Positions 23,308 to 35,276 of a DNA stretch of 64,000 nt are shown piece by piece; within the stretch, counting starts at the first letter, position 1; each line of letters opens with the position of its first letter. The translations under genes were made by a program, and so were the position numbers. Origin of the DNA: Bryum argenteum (lineage: Eukaryota; Streptophyta; Bryopsida; Bryales; Bryaceae); assembly GCA_037043015.1 (NCBI GenBank), contig CM073321.1, forward strand, positions 23,867,001-23,931,000, read 5' to 3'. Under the pieces are notes generated by a model. That model ran no database searches, had not been told where the DNA came from, and saw nothing but the letters and a program-made list of their open reading frames with translations.

Positions 23308-24649
23308 TGTCGCAACCCTGCTTACTCCAACTCATTTTTTTTCTTAGTGAGTCTTAATTGGTAGCGGAATCCCGGCTCACTTAGTTGGTAGCAAGCGGCC
23401 ACGACTTTGCTAACACTTGCATGTGCCCACACATACAATGTTAGCACCATTCTAAGTCAAGGTGTCCAACCCACCTTGACTCCATAACTCATTACCGGAT
23501 ACTCATTACCCGGAACTCCCACACTAGTCCCCTTCCACTCTTGTTTCTCACTTCATTCGGCACTTTTTTTCCCGGGGACTAGTTTGGAGCGGGACTCTTT
23601 CCAACCCAATGTTGCGGGATGCTCAAGAGCATCCCACAATGCCCAAGGTGTAGGAGTGAGGCTTCATTTCCATGCCTCATCGTTTTGAGCCATTCCCAGT
23701 TACTCCTCGGAACCGACACTACTTATTAGGGGGACTAACTTGGAGAGGGACACTTCCCAACCCCATGTTTAGAGATGCTCCAAAGCACTCTCCATTTTCC
23801 ACAAGGTGCGGGAGTGAAGCCCCATCCCAAGCCTCACCCCTTGGAGCCACCCCGGCTCCTCATGGCACCATGTGCAAGTGAGGAGGGAGACCACCCCTCC
23901 TCATAGTACTCTTCCGAGTCTTCGGTAGGCCGCCCCCCTCTTGTGTTGAGGGGCCTTCCGTGACACACTTTTGTTTTGGAAGACCACCCGTTTTTGCATT
24001 GGTCTCAAAAACGGGCCGTAACTTCTCCTCGGGCTAGCTCCTAGCTCAGGTATCCAAATGGGACGTGCGAGCCCATTTTTGACATCTACTCTTTGAGTAG
24101 ATATCGATGAAGTACCTACTTGCCTCAACTCGGGTCTGTCCCAAGGGAGATATGCTCCTCTGAACATTCGGTGTCCCGGGAGGCAACATTCCCGAGTCCC
24201 GAAGTCCCGACCACTTTGAGGAGCCATATCTCCTAAACTATTGCTTTGCTCATCATAAGCCGTAGCAACCTAGAAAGCCCTTGTCATTAGCTTTCCAGCA
24301 ACATGAAACGTGCCGCCCTCCAGGAAGGTCGACACATTGAGTCACGAAAGGCAACACTCCCGAGTCCTGGAGTGTCCCGAAACGCGCTCCAACCTTTGGA
24401 GAGTCATATCTCATGACTCACAACTCCAAATCCCGCGTTCTTTGGACCTATGAGTGCGTGCTTGAACAAGGTTTGCAACCATGTAAGCCACCCCACCAAG
24501 TTCGTCCCGAGCACGACACTATTGCGTGCTGTTTGCTCGGGACTCTCCTTGGTCACCTCACCTTGTCTCTTGCGAAGCCCGGGGCGTCACTCCTGGGGTC
24601 CTCTTGGCTCACCACGGTGTTCGGGCATCCTTTGGAAAGGGATGTGACA
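23308..24649 (-). mobile_element. Solo LTR of the chromovirus family
   Basis: 1342 bp, starting TGTCGCAACC and ending GGGATGTGACA (minus-strand orientation), flanked by a perfect 5-bp target duplication CTAGC at 23303-23307 and 24650-24654. There is no internal region, so it is a product of LTR-LTR recombination. It is more diverged from elements A and B than they are from each other (for example a cacttttttt tract near 23560), so it is older. Confidence 0.9.
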
Positions 24650-24702
24650 CTAGCGCTATCAAACAAGCTACCATAGCTCTTTTCAAAGAATACCAAGATA
24701 CC

Positions 24703-26221
24703 TGTCGCGACCCTAATTACTCCAACTCTTCTTTTTCTTAGTGAGCCTTACTTGGTAGCGGAATCACGGCTCACTTAGTTGGTAGCAACCGGCCACGACT
24801 TTGCTAACACTTGCATGTGCCCCACACATACAATGTTAGCACCATTCTAAGTCAAGGTGTCCAACCCACCTTGACTCCATAACTCATTATCCGGTACTCA
24901 TTACCCGGAACTCCCACCAACACATGGGTATGCCAACCCGGAACTCCCACCAACACATGGGCATGCCACTTGGTGGCACGGGGCGGCCTTCCACACATGT
25001 CCAAGCTCCCAAGGGTGCTACTAATCACCCCCGGAGCTAACCGCCCTTATCCATTTTCCAACTTCCCACTAGTCCCCTTCCACTCTTGTTTTCTCACCCC
25101 ATTCGGGACTTTGCCGAAATCCTCCCGGAATCCGGCACTAGTTTTCCCGGGGACTAGTTTGGAGCGGGACTCTTTCCAACCCAATGTTGCGGGATGCTCA
25201 AGAGCATCCCACAATGCCCAAGATGTAGAAGTGAGGCTTCCTTTCCATGCCTCACCTTCTTGAGCCATTCCCGGTCACTCCCGGGAACCGGCACTACTTA
25301 TCACGGGGACTAACTTGGAGAGGGACACTTCCCAACCCCATGTTTAGAGATGCTCCAAAGCACTCTCCATTTTCCACAAGATGCGGGAGTGAGGCCCCAT
25401 CCCAAGCCTCACCCCTTCGAGCCACCCCGGCTCCTCAAGGCACCATGTGCAAGTGAGGAGGGAGACCACCCCTCCTCATAGTACTCTCTGGAGTCTTCGG
25501 TAGGCCCCCCCCTCTTGTGTTGAGGGGCCTTCCGTGACACACTTTTGTTTTGGAAGACCACCCGTTTTTGCCTTAGCCTCAAAAACGGGCCGTATCTTCT
25601 TCTCGGGCTAACTTGTAGCTCAGTTATCCAAATGGGACGTGCGATCCCATTTTCGACATCTACTCTTTGAGTAGATGTCAATGGACTCCTTACTTGTCCC
25701 AATTGGAGCTTGTATGTGGGAGCTATGCTCCTCTGAACATTCGGGAGTCCCGGGAGGCAGCAGTCCCGGAGTCCCGAAGTCCCGATGCTTTGGAGAGCCA
25801 TATCTCCCAAAGCATTGCTTTGCTCCTCACGAGCCTTAGCATTTTGGAAAGCTCTTGTCCAGAGCTTTCCAAAGACATGCAACATGCCGCCATCCATGAG
25901 GGACGACATTTTGAGTCCCGAAAGGCAACATTCCCGAGTCCCGGAGTGTCCCGGAACGCGCTCCAACTTTGGAGAGTCATATCTCATGACTCACAACTCC
26001 AAATTGCGCGTTCTTTGGACCCATGGATGCGTGCTCAAACAAGGTTTCCAACCATGTAAGACACACCACCAAGTTCGTCCCGAGCACGACGCCATTGCGT
26101 GCTGTTTGCTCGGGACTCCCCTTGGTCACTTCACCTTGTCTCTTGCCAAGCCCGGGGCGTCACTCCCGGGTCCTCTCGGCTCACCACGGTGTTCGGGCAT
26201 CCTTTGGAAAGGGATGTGACA
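24703..26221 (-). repeat. 3' LTR of element B
   Basis: TGTCGCGACC ... GGGATGTGACA on the plus strand; the element reads right to left. It contains the LTR stem-loop near 25655-25681. Differences from the partner LTR are a few one- to few-base indels, for example near 25095 and 25480. Confidence 0.9.
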
Positions 26222-27074
26222 CTCACCCCCACCAAACAGCGTCGATGCCCTCATCGACAATCTCGCTTGTCGGTAGTACCAAGTTCTTGAGGTAGCCGCC
26301 TCCTTGGCACTTGCACTGCGTTCCAGGGTAGCTAGCCCCGCAATGCTCCAAGCATCCTATTACTTGAAAAATGGCTAAGTCTCAAAGGTGGCACCCGATA
26401 GGTCTAAGGTCCTTTCTACCCAAGGACTTTCCTTGGAAGGACCCACATAAACTAGACCTATCCACTTTGAGACTCACTTGGAATGCCCCCAATGGCCCCA
26501 AGTTAGGCTCAACTAGCCCATCATACTCACATGACTTAGGATTGAATTCAAGGCTAACCAACACTTTCTTGGTCGCAACACCAAGCCCTCTTTTCAAACA
26601 CTTAGGCTCTCAAAGTGGTGAACTTTGCTCGCCTCGGGGTAATGCTAAGTCCCGCCCGACCTAGCCTTTGCTTCACTCTACCGAGACATGGGTGATCAAG
26701 CCATGCGTTGACGATGGTCAACCCGCAAAGGGCACTTTTATGAGCCCGTGCCACTACCTTGCTCCCGCCCGAGCAAGTCCTAAGCTTGAGAGTCGTGGGG
26801 GTTCACCCACTCACAACTCCCAAGCCAAGGTCCCTGTTTTGCAGCATTCCAAGTATTGGCTTCGCGTATCCTTCAACCTCTTCTAACCAACCTAGCAATC
26901 CAAAATGAGATTAGGACTCATCTCACTTCCAACATGCAATCAAGGAACTTGCCAGCAACTTAATTGTCAACCAAGTATTACAACATGTGTCATTTGCACC
27001 ATTTGCACCAAATGCTAGACAAAACTTAGGTCAAGTGTACACAAGTGTGGTGATTCACCCCCACTTCAAAGGTT

Positions 27075-28440
27075 GATGTCCTCATCAATGCTTTCTCGGT
27101 GTCTTGGATCTCCGTTGGCTTTCTTACCTTTCCACCATCCCCTTTGCATTGGCCATGGACTTTGGCCTCAACCCATGTTGTTTCCTTCTCATGGTACCCC
27201 CGCCTCTTCACTATGTATTATTTGCCCTTTTTCTTGGTGATCCAGCAGTTCATAATGCCTTTCACTCCAAACTCCAAGTGATCACCAAGTAGTTCAGGTG
27301 GAGGCCGTTACACTTGCTTGCGTCCCGGCCTCACCTTATCTTTGTGATATAGCTTGAGCAATGAGACATGGAAGGTGGGATGAATCATGGTCTCCGGTGG
27401 TAAGTCCAACTTATACACATCCTCAAACAACCGTTTTGCAATGACAAATGGACTCACATACTTTGCCATGGATATCGGAGTCAAGCCATCCGGTAAGGTG
27501 AGATTTTTCACATTCTTCTACACCTTTTAGCCCTCCTCATACTCCTCATGGCGCCGCCCTTTGTTAACTTGTTTCACATAGCTCTTTGGGCCTTGTCTAG
27601 GTTTTCTTGGTCCTTTTCAATAAGTTGCTATCTCATGGCTACCAAGTCTTTTGCACCTTGGCTTTGTTCCATCTCCGATTGCAATCCATTCAAAAGCTAG
27701 GTTGTTAGGCATAAGTGACTTCACACATAAGCCACCTTGGGCGGCGATTGACTCATAGCTCCATGCCTCAATGCATTATGGCTACCAACCGCCAAACCCA
27801 ATTAATCACTTCGATCACTTTGGTCTTGGCAACCCATGGTGCCGGCACCAAACACTGAAAAAGGAGCACCTCTTGTCAAAGGCGGTCACCATCTCTTTTG
27901 TTGGCTCCATCCTTGCCAACTTACAAAACCTATCCACCACCACAAAGATGGCGTCACTTCCTCGTGACTCCGGAAGGCTTGTAATAAAATCCATGGAGAC
28001 ACACTCCCATGGACCATCCCGGATAGGCAAAGGCCGTAACAAACCCACGTGCTTTTGATATGGCGCCCGGTTGGCTTGATATTCAAGTGATACAAGTCTT
28101 CACATAATGGGCAATGTGTTCCTTCATTTCGGGCCAATAGAACCTCTTTGAAACCAAACATATGGTGGACTTCTCCCCCCTATGTCCGGCCAAGCGGTTG
28201 TCATGCTCCTCCTTGAGCACACTCAACCTCCACATGCCCTTTGGAACACACACCCTATTTTGCTTTAACTTGATCATAGATTGATAAAGCCGGATACCTT
28301 TGGGCTTCATGCCACACCTAAGTTCACTTAAGAACTTTTTGAGCCTCGGGGTCTTTTAAATACGCCTCCCTTATCCGTTTTGTCAAATCACCTTCTCCCG
28401 CATACATCACTCTCAAGACTTGCGTGGTATTTGACTTATG
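27075..28440 (-). pseudogene. Integrase and chromodomain remnant of element B, catalytic core deleted
   Basis: On the minus strand the frame shows the zinc module (GHRGEKSTICLVSKRFYWP ... HYVKTCIT) and the first core Asp (SMDFITSLPESRGSD). At HHGLP it jumps to sequence matching the SDWSEYLGLAEFSYNA part of copy G, near 27780-27835. About 63 residues holding the second Asp and the Glu are gone. The linker and a chromodomain (RRGYHEKETTWVEAK, 27026-27211 frame) follow with several frameshifts and stops. Confidence 0.8.
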
Positions 28441-28609
28441 TTCACCTTCCAACCTAGTGCATCCGGCGCCCATTCACTCGGCCCGGCTTGTGAATCAACT
28501 CCACATTTATAAGCACTAAGGTAACATGCCACCTCAATTGCTTGGGTGCAACTTAGGCTTATGTTTCAAAGTACTTCAATGAAACATTATTGGTGAATAC
28601 CTTGATCTC

Positions 28610-29348
28610 ATAGAGACCAAGGTAATGTTGCCATGTCTTCAAACAATGCACCATGGCAACCATCTCCTTTTCATGCATTGGCCAATTGATTTAAGTGCCA
28701 TCAAATTTCTTGCTCTCAAATGCAATTGGCCTTCCTTCTTGCATAAGCAATTCCCTGATGGCAAAGTCACTTCCATCGGTGTGCACCTCAAAAGGCTTAT
28801 CAAACTCCGGGAACTTCAATACCGGCGGGAGGAGAGCTTCTCCTTGAGTTTGTTTTTCAAATGCTTGCACACATGAATCGGTCCCATCCAAGGCCAAGTT
28901 TTTCTTAAGCAAACCGGACATAGGCTTAACAATCTTGGAGAAGTTCTTTATGAACCTCCCATCATAATAGGCCAACTCAAACAATGACCTCAATTCCCTT
29001 TGTGAAGTGGGTTGGCTCCCCTTCTTGATTGCTTCTACCTTCTTGTGGTCCGGTTTGACACTTTGCCCCGTCATAATGAGTCTCAAGAACTCAATCTCTT
29101 GCAAGCCAAAACTCACTCTTCTCCCCATTTGCATGTAACTTATTGTCCCGAAGTTTTTCAAGCACGATTGCAAGGTGTTGTGCATGCACTTCCGCCGTTT
29201 TGGAGATCACCAATATGTCATGAATGTAACAATGACAAGCCCATCCATCTCTTGATGGAATACCGTATTCATGAAGGTTGTGAACATTGATGAGACGTTG
29301 CACAACCCAAAAGGCATCATCAAAGCCTTTACCACCTCCCAAATACAC
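28610..29348 (-). pseudogene. Reverse transcriptase/RNase H remnant of element B
   Basis: Minus strand. A shortened reverse transcriptase lacks the fingers. The catalytic box reads YIHDIL, so the first Asp of YIDD is His. It continues with KTAEVHAQHLAIVLEKLRDNKLHANGEKSEF and a connection segment (KAIKKGSQPTSQRELRSLF ... GRFIKNFSKIVKPMSGLL). The RNase H start follows (FEVHTDGSDFAIRELLMQEGRPIAFESKKF). Frameshifts separate the pieces. Confidence 0.8.
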
Positions 29349-29766
29349 TAAGGAGGTGTGGAGTTAGAAGTGGTCTTATTCCTTTCAAGTCCCCAATCGG
29401 TCCTTAGCATCATCTAGAACCGGTTTTCCTCTAACTCCTCCAAGTTCACCAAGTTGATCCTACTCCCTAACATATTGGGAGCCTTGGTGAACTCTAACTC
29501 AATCTCCTTGCCTTTGGGGTTGGCAACCACTCTCAATGGCCGCTTTTTTTATCTACCCCATAGGTATCAAAGGCAGTCTTACAAAAGATGAGATCAATCC
29601 CATCCATCTCACTTATAATGAAGTTTTCCACAAAGGTGAAGTTTTGACACTTCACTTCCACTTCCATAGCTACAAGGCATGTTTCGTGGAGCTTGCCTTT
29701 TTGCAAACCTCACTTGAATGAGTTTGCTTACTCAAATGCAAGCCCATCCTCTTGAAGCTTCGGGAC

Positions 29767-30923
29767 TTATGAAGGAGTGGGTTGCCCCTTTTGTTTGGAG
29801 CAATGCATTGCCATGTGGCCCTCTTCACCACAATTCAAAACAAGTAATGTAACTTGTCTCTTTTTATTTTGGACTTGTCCCCACTTTGAGCTTGTCCTTG
29901 GCAAACTTGTCCTTCCCATCCTTGAAAGGCCTACTCTCACCACCCTAAAGCTTTTGCCAACCATTTTTCTTATGTTGGCTCTTGGATAGTAATTTGCCTT
30001 GCTTTCCGGTTGAGGCCCTCTCTTTAGAGGCCTTTTGGTGACCTTCATCATCACCAATCGATTTTGCCAACTTGAGCAACTCGGCACAAGTCTCCAGCAA
30101 TTTCGGCATCTTGAATAATGCCCGCTCCACCCAACCTTAGAGTCCATTGAAGAAAATGACCTATTTGGCCAATTCATCTAACCGGGAGCACATTCAAATG
30201 TGCATTGAAATCCTTCACATAGGCATGAAAGGTGCCCGTTTGCTCCAATTGCACAAGGGTCATGCCATCCCGAATCTCTTGGTACTACGGGGTGAAGCGA
30301 TCACTTAGGATCCCCTTGAAACCGGTTCAAGTCAAGTTGCTCACCACTCCCGCGTTCTCATCCCGGTAACAAGTCCACCACAAAAGAGCATGCTCTTTCA
30401 AGAAGGTCACGGTAATGTTGATCTTGTCCTCTTCACGAGCTCTTTGGGCCTCAAAGTTGAGCTCAAGTTCCACAATGAAGTCCTTGACCTTGTTTACCTT
30501 GCCCAATCCCGTGAAGGAAGAGAGCAAGTTGGTCTTGCACAACTTGCGGGAAGAAGGGCATGATGCCCTTCCCTTGAGCTCCTTAATCTCTTCTTCCAAG
30601 ACTTGAAGAGTTTTGACAAGCTCATTGAACCATTCATCTCGTACCTTCCGCTTGTGGCCGTGATTCCCGGGAACGGGACTTAGAGGATTTTCTTCCTCCC
30701 CATGGTGAGTGACCTCCTCACCACTAGCAACTTCTCTTGGTTCCCCTTGCTCCTCTTTTATTTCCATCCGCTCATTCGATGGACCTAAAGAAGACTCCTC
30801 ATGAGGGGCAACCCCGGCCTCAAAGGCTTGACTACGTGTCTTCGGGCCACATCGCGAGCTTCCGGCCTCTGGTGCCATCCTACTCTTGATTGGATCCCGT
30901 TGCGTAGCCTGCTCTGATACCAA
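29767..30923 (-). pseudogene. Gag of element B
   Basis: The first 198 codons (30327-30923) are open: an acidic N-terminal half, a helix KTLQVLEEEIKELKGR and the gag domain FIVELELNFEAQ ... HALLWWTCYRDE. Downstream, frameshifts break the rest. The zinc knuckle near 29830-29845 has one extra T compared with copies A and H2, so the first Cys falls in another frame (what remains is NCGEEGHMAMHC). Confidence 0.8.
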
Positions 30924-30924
30924 G

Positions 30925-32440
30925 TGTCGCGACCCTAATTACTCCAACTCTTCTTTTTCTTAGTGAGCCTTACTTGGTAGCGGAATCACGGCTCACTTAG
31001 TTGGTAGCAACCGGCCACGACTTTGCTAACACTTGCATGTGCCCCACACATACAATGTTAGCACCATTCTAAGTCAAGGTGTCCAACCCACCTTGACTCC
31101 ATAACTCATTATCCGGTACTCATTACCCGGAACTCCCACCAACACATGGGTATGCCAACCCGGAACTCCCACCAACACATGGGCATGCCACTTGGTGGCA
31201 CGGGGCGGCCTTCCACACATGTCCAAGCTCCCAAGGGTGCTACTAATCCCCCGGAGCTAACCGCCCTTATCCATTTTCCAACTTCCCACTAGTCCCCTTC
31301 CACTCTTGTTTCTCACCCCATTCGGGACTTTGCCGGAAATCCTCCCGGAATCCGGCACTAGTTTTCCGGGACTAGTTTGGAGCGGGACTCTTTCCAACCC
31401 AATGTTGCGGGATGCTCAAGAGCATCCCACAATGCCCAAGATGTAGAAGTGAGGCTTCCTTTCCATGCCTCACCTTCTTGAGCCATTCCCGGTCACTCCC
31501 GGGAACCGGCACTACTTATCACGGGGACTAACTTGGAGAGGGACACTTCCCAACCCCATGTTTAGAGATGCTCCAAAGCACTCTCCATTTTCCACAAGAT
31601 GCGGGAGTGAGGCCCCATCCCAAGCCTCACCCCTTCGAGCCACCCCGGCTCCTCAAGGCACCATGTGCAAGTGAGGAGGAGACCACCCCTCCTCATAGTA
31701 CTCTCTCTGAGTCTTCGGTAGGCCCCCCCCTCTTGTGTTGAGGGGCCTTCCGTGACACACTTTTGTTTTGGAAGACCACCCGTTTTTGCCTTAGCCTCAA
31801 AAACGGGCCGTATCTTCTTCTCGGGCTAACTTGTAGCTCAGTTATCCAAATGGGACGTGCGATCCCATTTTCGACATCTACTCTTTGAGTAGATGTCAAT
31901 GGACTCCTTACTTGTCCCAATTGGAGCTTGTATGTGGGAGCTATGCTCCTCTGAACATTCGGGAGTCCCGGGAGGCAGCAGTCCCGGAGTCCCGAAGTCC
32001 CGATGCTTTGGAGAGCCATATCTCCCAAAGCATTGCTTTGCTCCTCACGAGCCTTAGCATTTTGGAAAGCTCTTGTCCAGAGCTTTCCAAAGACATGCAA
32101 CATGCCGCCATCCATGAGGGACGACATTTTGAGTCCCGAAAGGCAACATTCCCGAGTCCCGGAGTGTCCCGGAACGCGCTCCAACTTTGGAGAGTCATAT
32201 CTCATGACTCACAACTCCAAATTGCGCGTTCTTTGGACCCATGGATGCGTGCTCAAACAAGGTTTCCAACCATGTAAGACACACCACCAAGTTCGTCCCG
32301 AGCACGACGCCATTGCGTGCTGTTTGCTCGGGACTCCCCTTGGTCACTTCACCTTGTCTCTTGCCAAGCCCGGGGCGTCACTCCCGGGGTCCTCTCGGCT
32401 CACCACGGTGTTCGGGCATCCTTTGGAAAGGGATGTGACA
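30925..32440 (-). repeat. 5' LTR of element B
   Basis: Partner of 24703-26221, with the same termini, the same 33-bp internal duplication and the stem-loop near 31873-31899. Next to its right end the second copy of ATACC resumes the OTA gypsy pol. Confidence 0.9.
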
Positions 32441-32766
32441 ATACCTTTGCGTGAATACATGAAGATTTGAAGAGGATACCGAGAACTATAGCCGAACATA
32501 TCATCGACTTGATACCGAAGGCACACCTGGTACAGCTGCGCAGATACCGAATGAACCCTCACTACGCTACCAAAGTCAAAACTGAGTTGGACAAATTACT
32601 TAGTGCCGAATTCATATCTGCGGTAGACTTGGCACTATGGTTATCCCCGATGGTGATCATCTCCGAAAAGAATGGCGCACTACAAATCTGTGTCGACTTT
32701 TGCAAATTAAATGCGGCCTATCTGTACCACTACTACGGATGGGACGGCACCGGTATGACGCGGTAG
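32441..32766 (+). pseudogene. Reverse transcriptase fragment of the OTA gypsy element
   Basis: From 32467 the frame reads IPRTIAEHIIDLIPKAHLVQLRRYRM ... AEFISAVDLALWLSPMVIISEKNGALQICVDF. This is the start of a gypsy reverse transcriptase: the basic RRYRM-NP segment, then the palm CVDF corresponding to the usual (C/R)VDYR. It breaks off after about 100 codons; the catalytic YxDD box was not found. Confidence 0.7.
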
Positions 32767-32958
32767 ACGGAAACATTGGTTCCAAAACCCGACATCGCGC
32801 AGAGGCTATCGGGGATGGAGCCGGAGGGCAAGTGCGGCTACGACGTCTTCACGGTCGGAGCACAACTGAAGGAACCTTGGTTTGTCTGAATCTGCAATAT
32901 TCTTAGTCAAATATTCTACCGATGCGACTGTAACAGAGTAACACCTGCGCAACTGGAG

Positions 32959-33650
32959 TTGATACTGCTAGCGGATGCAGGAACGAAGATAAATTGGGGT
33001 ATACTCCTTGAAGACAACTTGCGCGTAGAGCTCCAAAACTATCAGCGCTGGTCCAACTACATGAGTCTCATTGGACCATTCTTCTCTACATACATCTTAA
33101 GGTTCATGAAGTACCAGAGAAAAAATAACAGGTTGCCACCTCTTGCCAACTTTGTGGACATCCAACGCCGTAACTCCACGTCGCCAATGAAACCGGTCAG
33201 AGACGCCGCGGCACCGAGTTCCAGCAAGCACCCAAGGACAAAGTACAAGGCTGCCTCCAGGGATACCTAACAGTCACTGGGAAAACAACTTGGCAACCAC
33301 TCAAAGGCTAAGGTAGCATGCGTGCAGAAGGTGGTACACCAACTGCAGTCCACGGAGCATCAGCAGCGCCAACTCCAAGAAGAAAAGGCACGGTACGTGA
33401 AAACCACGGAGGGTCTGCAAACGCTCCTGCGTCAGAAGGACAAGAGTTAGTCCGTGCCAACAAAGACATGGACGAGGCTAACCACGCAACCCAGACCCTC
33501 AAAAGTCAGCTCGTCGCATGTGACATGCATGCTACAACCGCGCGGCTCAACAAAATAAGTCTTACCTGTCCTATTACCACGAGAATCTCCGCCTGCGAAC
33601 CAACGCCGCAGGGTACTGCAGCAGCGCCACGGGGTAAAGCCTAGGGAGCG
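32959..33650 (+). pseudogene. Unrecognised frame downstream of the OTA reverse transcriptase
   Basis: An open frame of 103 codons at 32959-33270 (ILLADAGTKINWGILLEDNLRVELQNY ... FMKYQRKNNRLPPLANF). After stops and shifts it continues into a Gln/Lys/Glu-rich part (33310-33640), which could form a coiled coil. I do not recognise it. It lies where some OTA elements carry an extra open reading frame, but it could equally be an unrelated captured fragment. Confidence 0.35.
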
Positions 33651-35276
33651 TGTAGTGCAATTAGGGTTTAACTCATATAAAACCGAGGATGCAATGCACG
33701 GTTTAGTACTATTCATGTTATAGACAGTATCGAGATTGATAGCCGAAGCACTTGTAAGCACTTCAGCCGGATTGGCTCTATACTTCCTTATCTTATCACA
33801 AATTGTCTCATTCCCTTGTGCTATCTCTCTCTTTTGCTCTCTCTCTCTCTCTCACCCTCTCTTGCCTCTGGACGATCACACGGTTAGTCGGCTGTCGAAT
33901 GTTATGTATCAACGTTGTCTTTCCTTACTTGTTTATTAGTGTAATTCCCGTGTTTAGGTGACTCGTGTATTGTTCCAGAGATTCTGTGAAGTAATTAAGA
34001 CAAGGTAGTGCTAAGGCAACTAACCCAAATTCTTTTATATCCTCAGACTTATATTTTGGTCTTGCTTGACAAGGGTATCCCTTTGCAAGAGGGGATGCAC
34101 AAAGACTCTTTCCCTTATGTTTTAAGTGGCGGAAACTTCCACGTCTAAACTCTAATCACGCACACACACACACACACACCAGACATTCATTACGTCCTTA
34201 CAACTAATCTGATCAGGCCGGATTAGGAGGTCACGCAAGACGTCCTGATTGCCCTATCGCACTTATTACAACGACAAACTCCAAGAGATCCAAATCCGGC
34301 TAGAGGACGGCTACACGTACTCCGGTCACGTACTGCTCCTAATCCGTCCTCTGAGACTAGAGAAGAACCCGACTTTGTAACAGTTCGAGGTCAGATAGCA
34401 ACCGGCCTCGCCCACTTTACTCCTAGACCTTCCAGATCGTAAAGTGTTTGCTACAAGCGTTTCCCTCTCTCAGCAATTCTAGACTGACTTAAGACACAAG
34501 GGACTCGCCAATACGCCAAACACAACCCCAACTCCAGAGATCCGATCTAGCAAGGAATCCGGATTACCTAACCCCCAACTTATAGCTCATAGATAGTAGA
34601 TGCAACTTCTAAGCAACTGATCTCAAAGGAAGACAGAGCAAGGATCACACTGAATATGATTGCGCATAAGAGGTTGTTGATGAACAAGTAAGGAATGTTT
34701 TAGGTGACAAAACCTTCACCTATAAGTACCCAAAGTCAAAGACTTTGAAACCTAACAACTTAGTGGCCGTTGTCCTACACGGCCTACTCCATGAAAAGCG
34801 ACTCGCTTTCCTGGACGTTGCTACCGTGTAAGCGTTGAGCAGTGGGCAGTGAGCGGTAAGTATATATTTTGATGACTAACATTGTATTTTTAGTAAAAAA
34901 ATTTCTGAACATAGTTTAATACTTTTTATTAGGGAATAATTCTCCAATATTCTTGGGAGTATTCAAATATTATAGACTTATTTCTGTGGGTTTAGTGACC
35001 CAACCCGTGGAAATAAGGCTTAAATTCCCTGAATCTGGTTGGACTTGAGCTACAAAACCCGATAGTAAATCACAATTCGTAAATGTCAAGAGGTTTCTAA
35101 GGTAATATTTCTAAGTGATAAGTACTCCAAATAAGACAAATTGGCAAGGTTTGTTGTCAATGTAGGTATTGGTATAATTATTTTTAATAAGTTGTGAAAA
35201 AATATCACATATGGTGTGGAGCACCCAATTATAGGACTAACATATAGCGTATGTAGATGAGGAGATTTAAGGCATT
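33651..35276. other. Intergenic stretch with microsatellites
   Basis: No gene seen. A (CT)n run lies at 33836-33854 and a (CA)n run at 34161-34179. The remainder is unremarkable and becomes AT-rich after 34860. Confidence 0.4.

Larger units (their letters stand above)
24703..32440 (-). mobile_element. Complete chromovirus-derived retrotransposon, defective (element B)
   Basis: 7738 bp with two near-identical LTRs (24703-26221, 1519 bp; 30925-32440, 1516 bp). The target duplication ATACC is perfect (24698-24702 and 32441-32445), and a reversed primer-binding site lies at 30911-30922. Both LTRs share a 33-bp internal duplication (cccggaactcccaccaacacatgg near 24905 and 24938) that element A lacks, so B is its own subfamily. 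It sits in the OTA gypsy pol, 48 bp from the solo LTR's duplicated target. Pol is shortened and frameshifted. Confidence 0.95.
22450..33650 (+). mobile_element. Old OTA-type (Athila/Tat-like) Ty3/gypsy element, split by two insertions
   Basis: Plus-strand pol pieces line up across the nested insertions. They are protease-like at 22624-22905, a linker with VELVNLGTAQEPKNVKINGNAPS near 23238-23305, a short stretch 24655-24702 (ALFKEYQDT), then from 32441 reverse transcriptase (RRYRMNPHYATKVKTELDKLL, VIISEKNGALQICVDF). That order is typical of OTA gypsy elements. Multiple stops and the lost protease signature show age. No LTR pair could be recognised, so outer borders are approximate. Confidence 0.65.

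Noticed and set aside
25409..25987. Recurrent frames of 85-198 codons in every chromovirus LTR (also 31693-32205 and 43546-44049)
   Set aside because: They occur on both strands of the LTR, differ in length between copies and lie in non-coding LTR sequence. Conservation reflects DNA-level copying, not protein selection.
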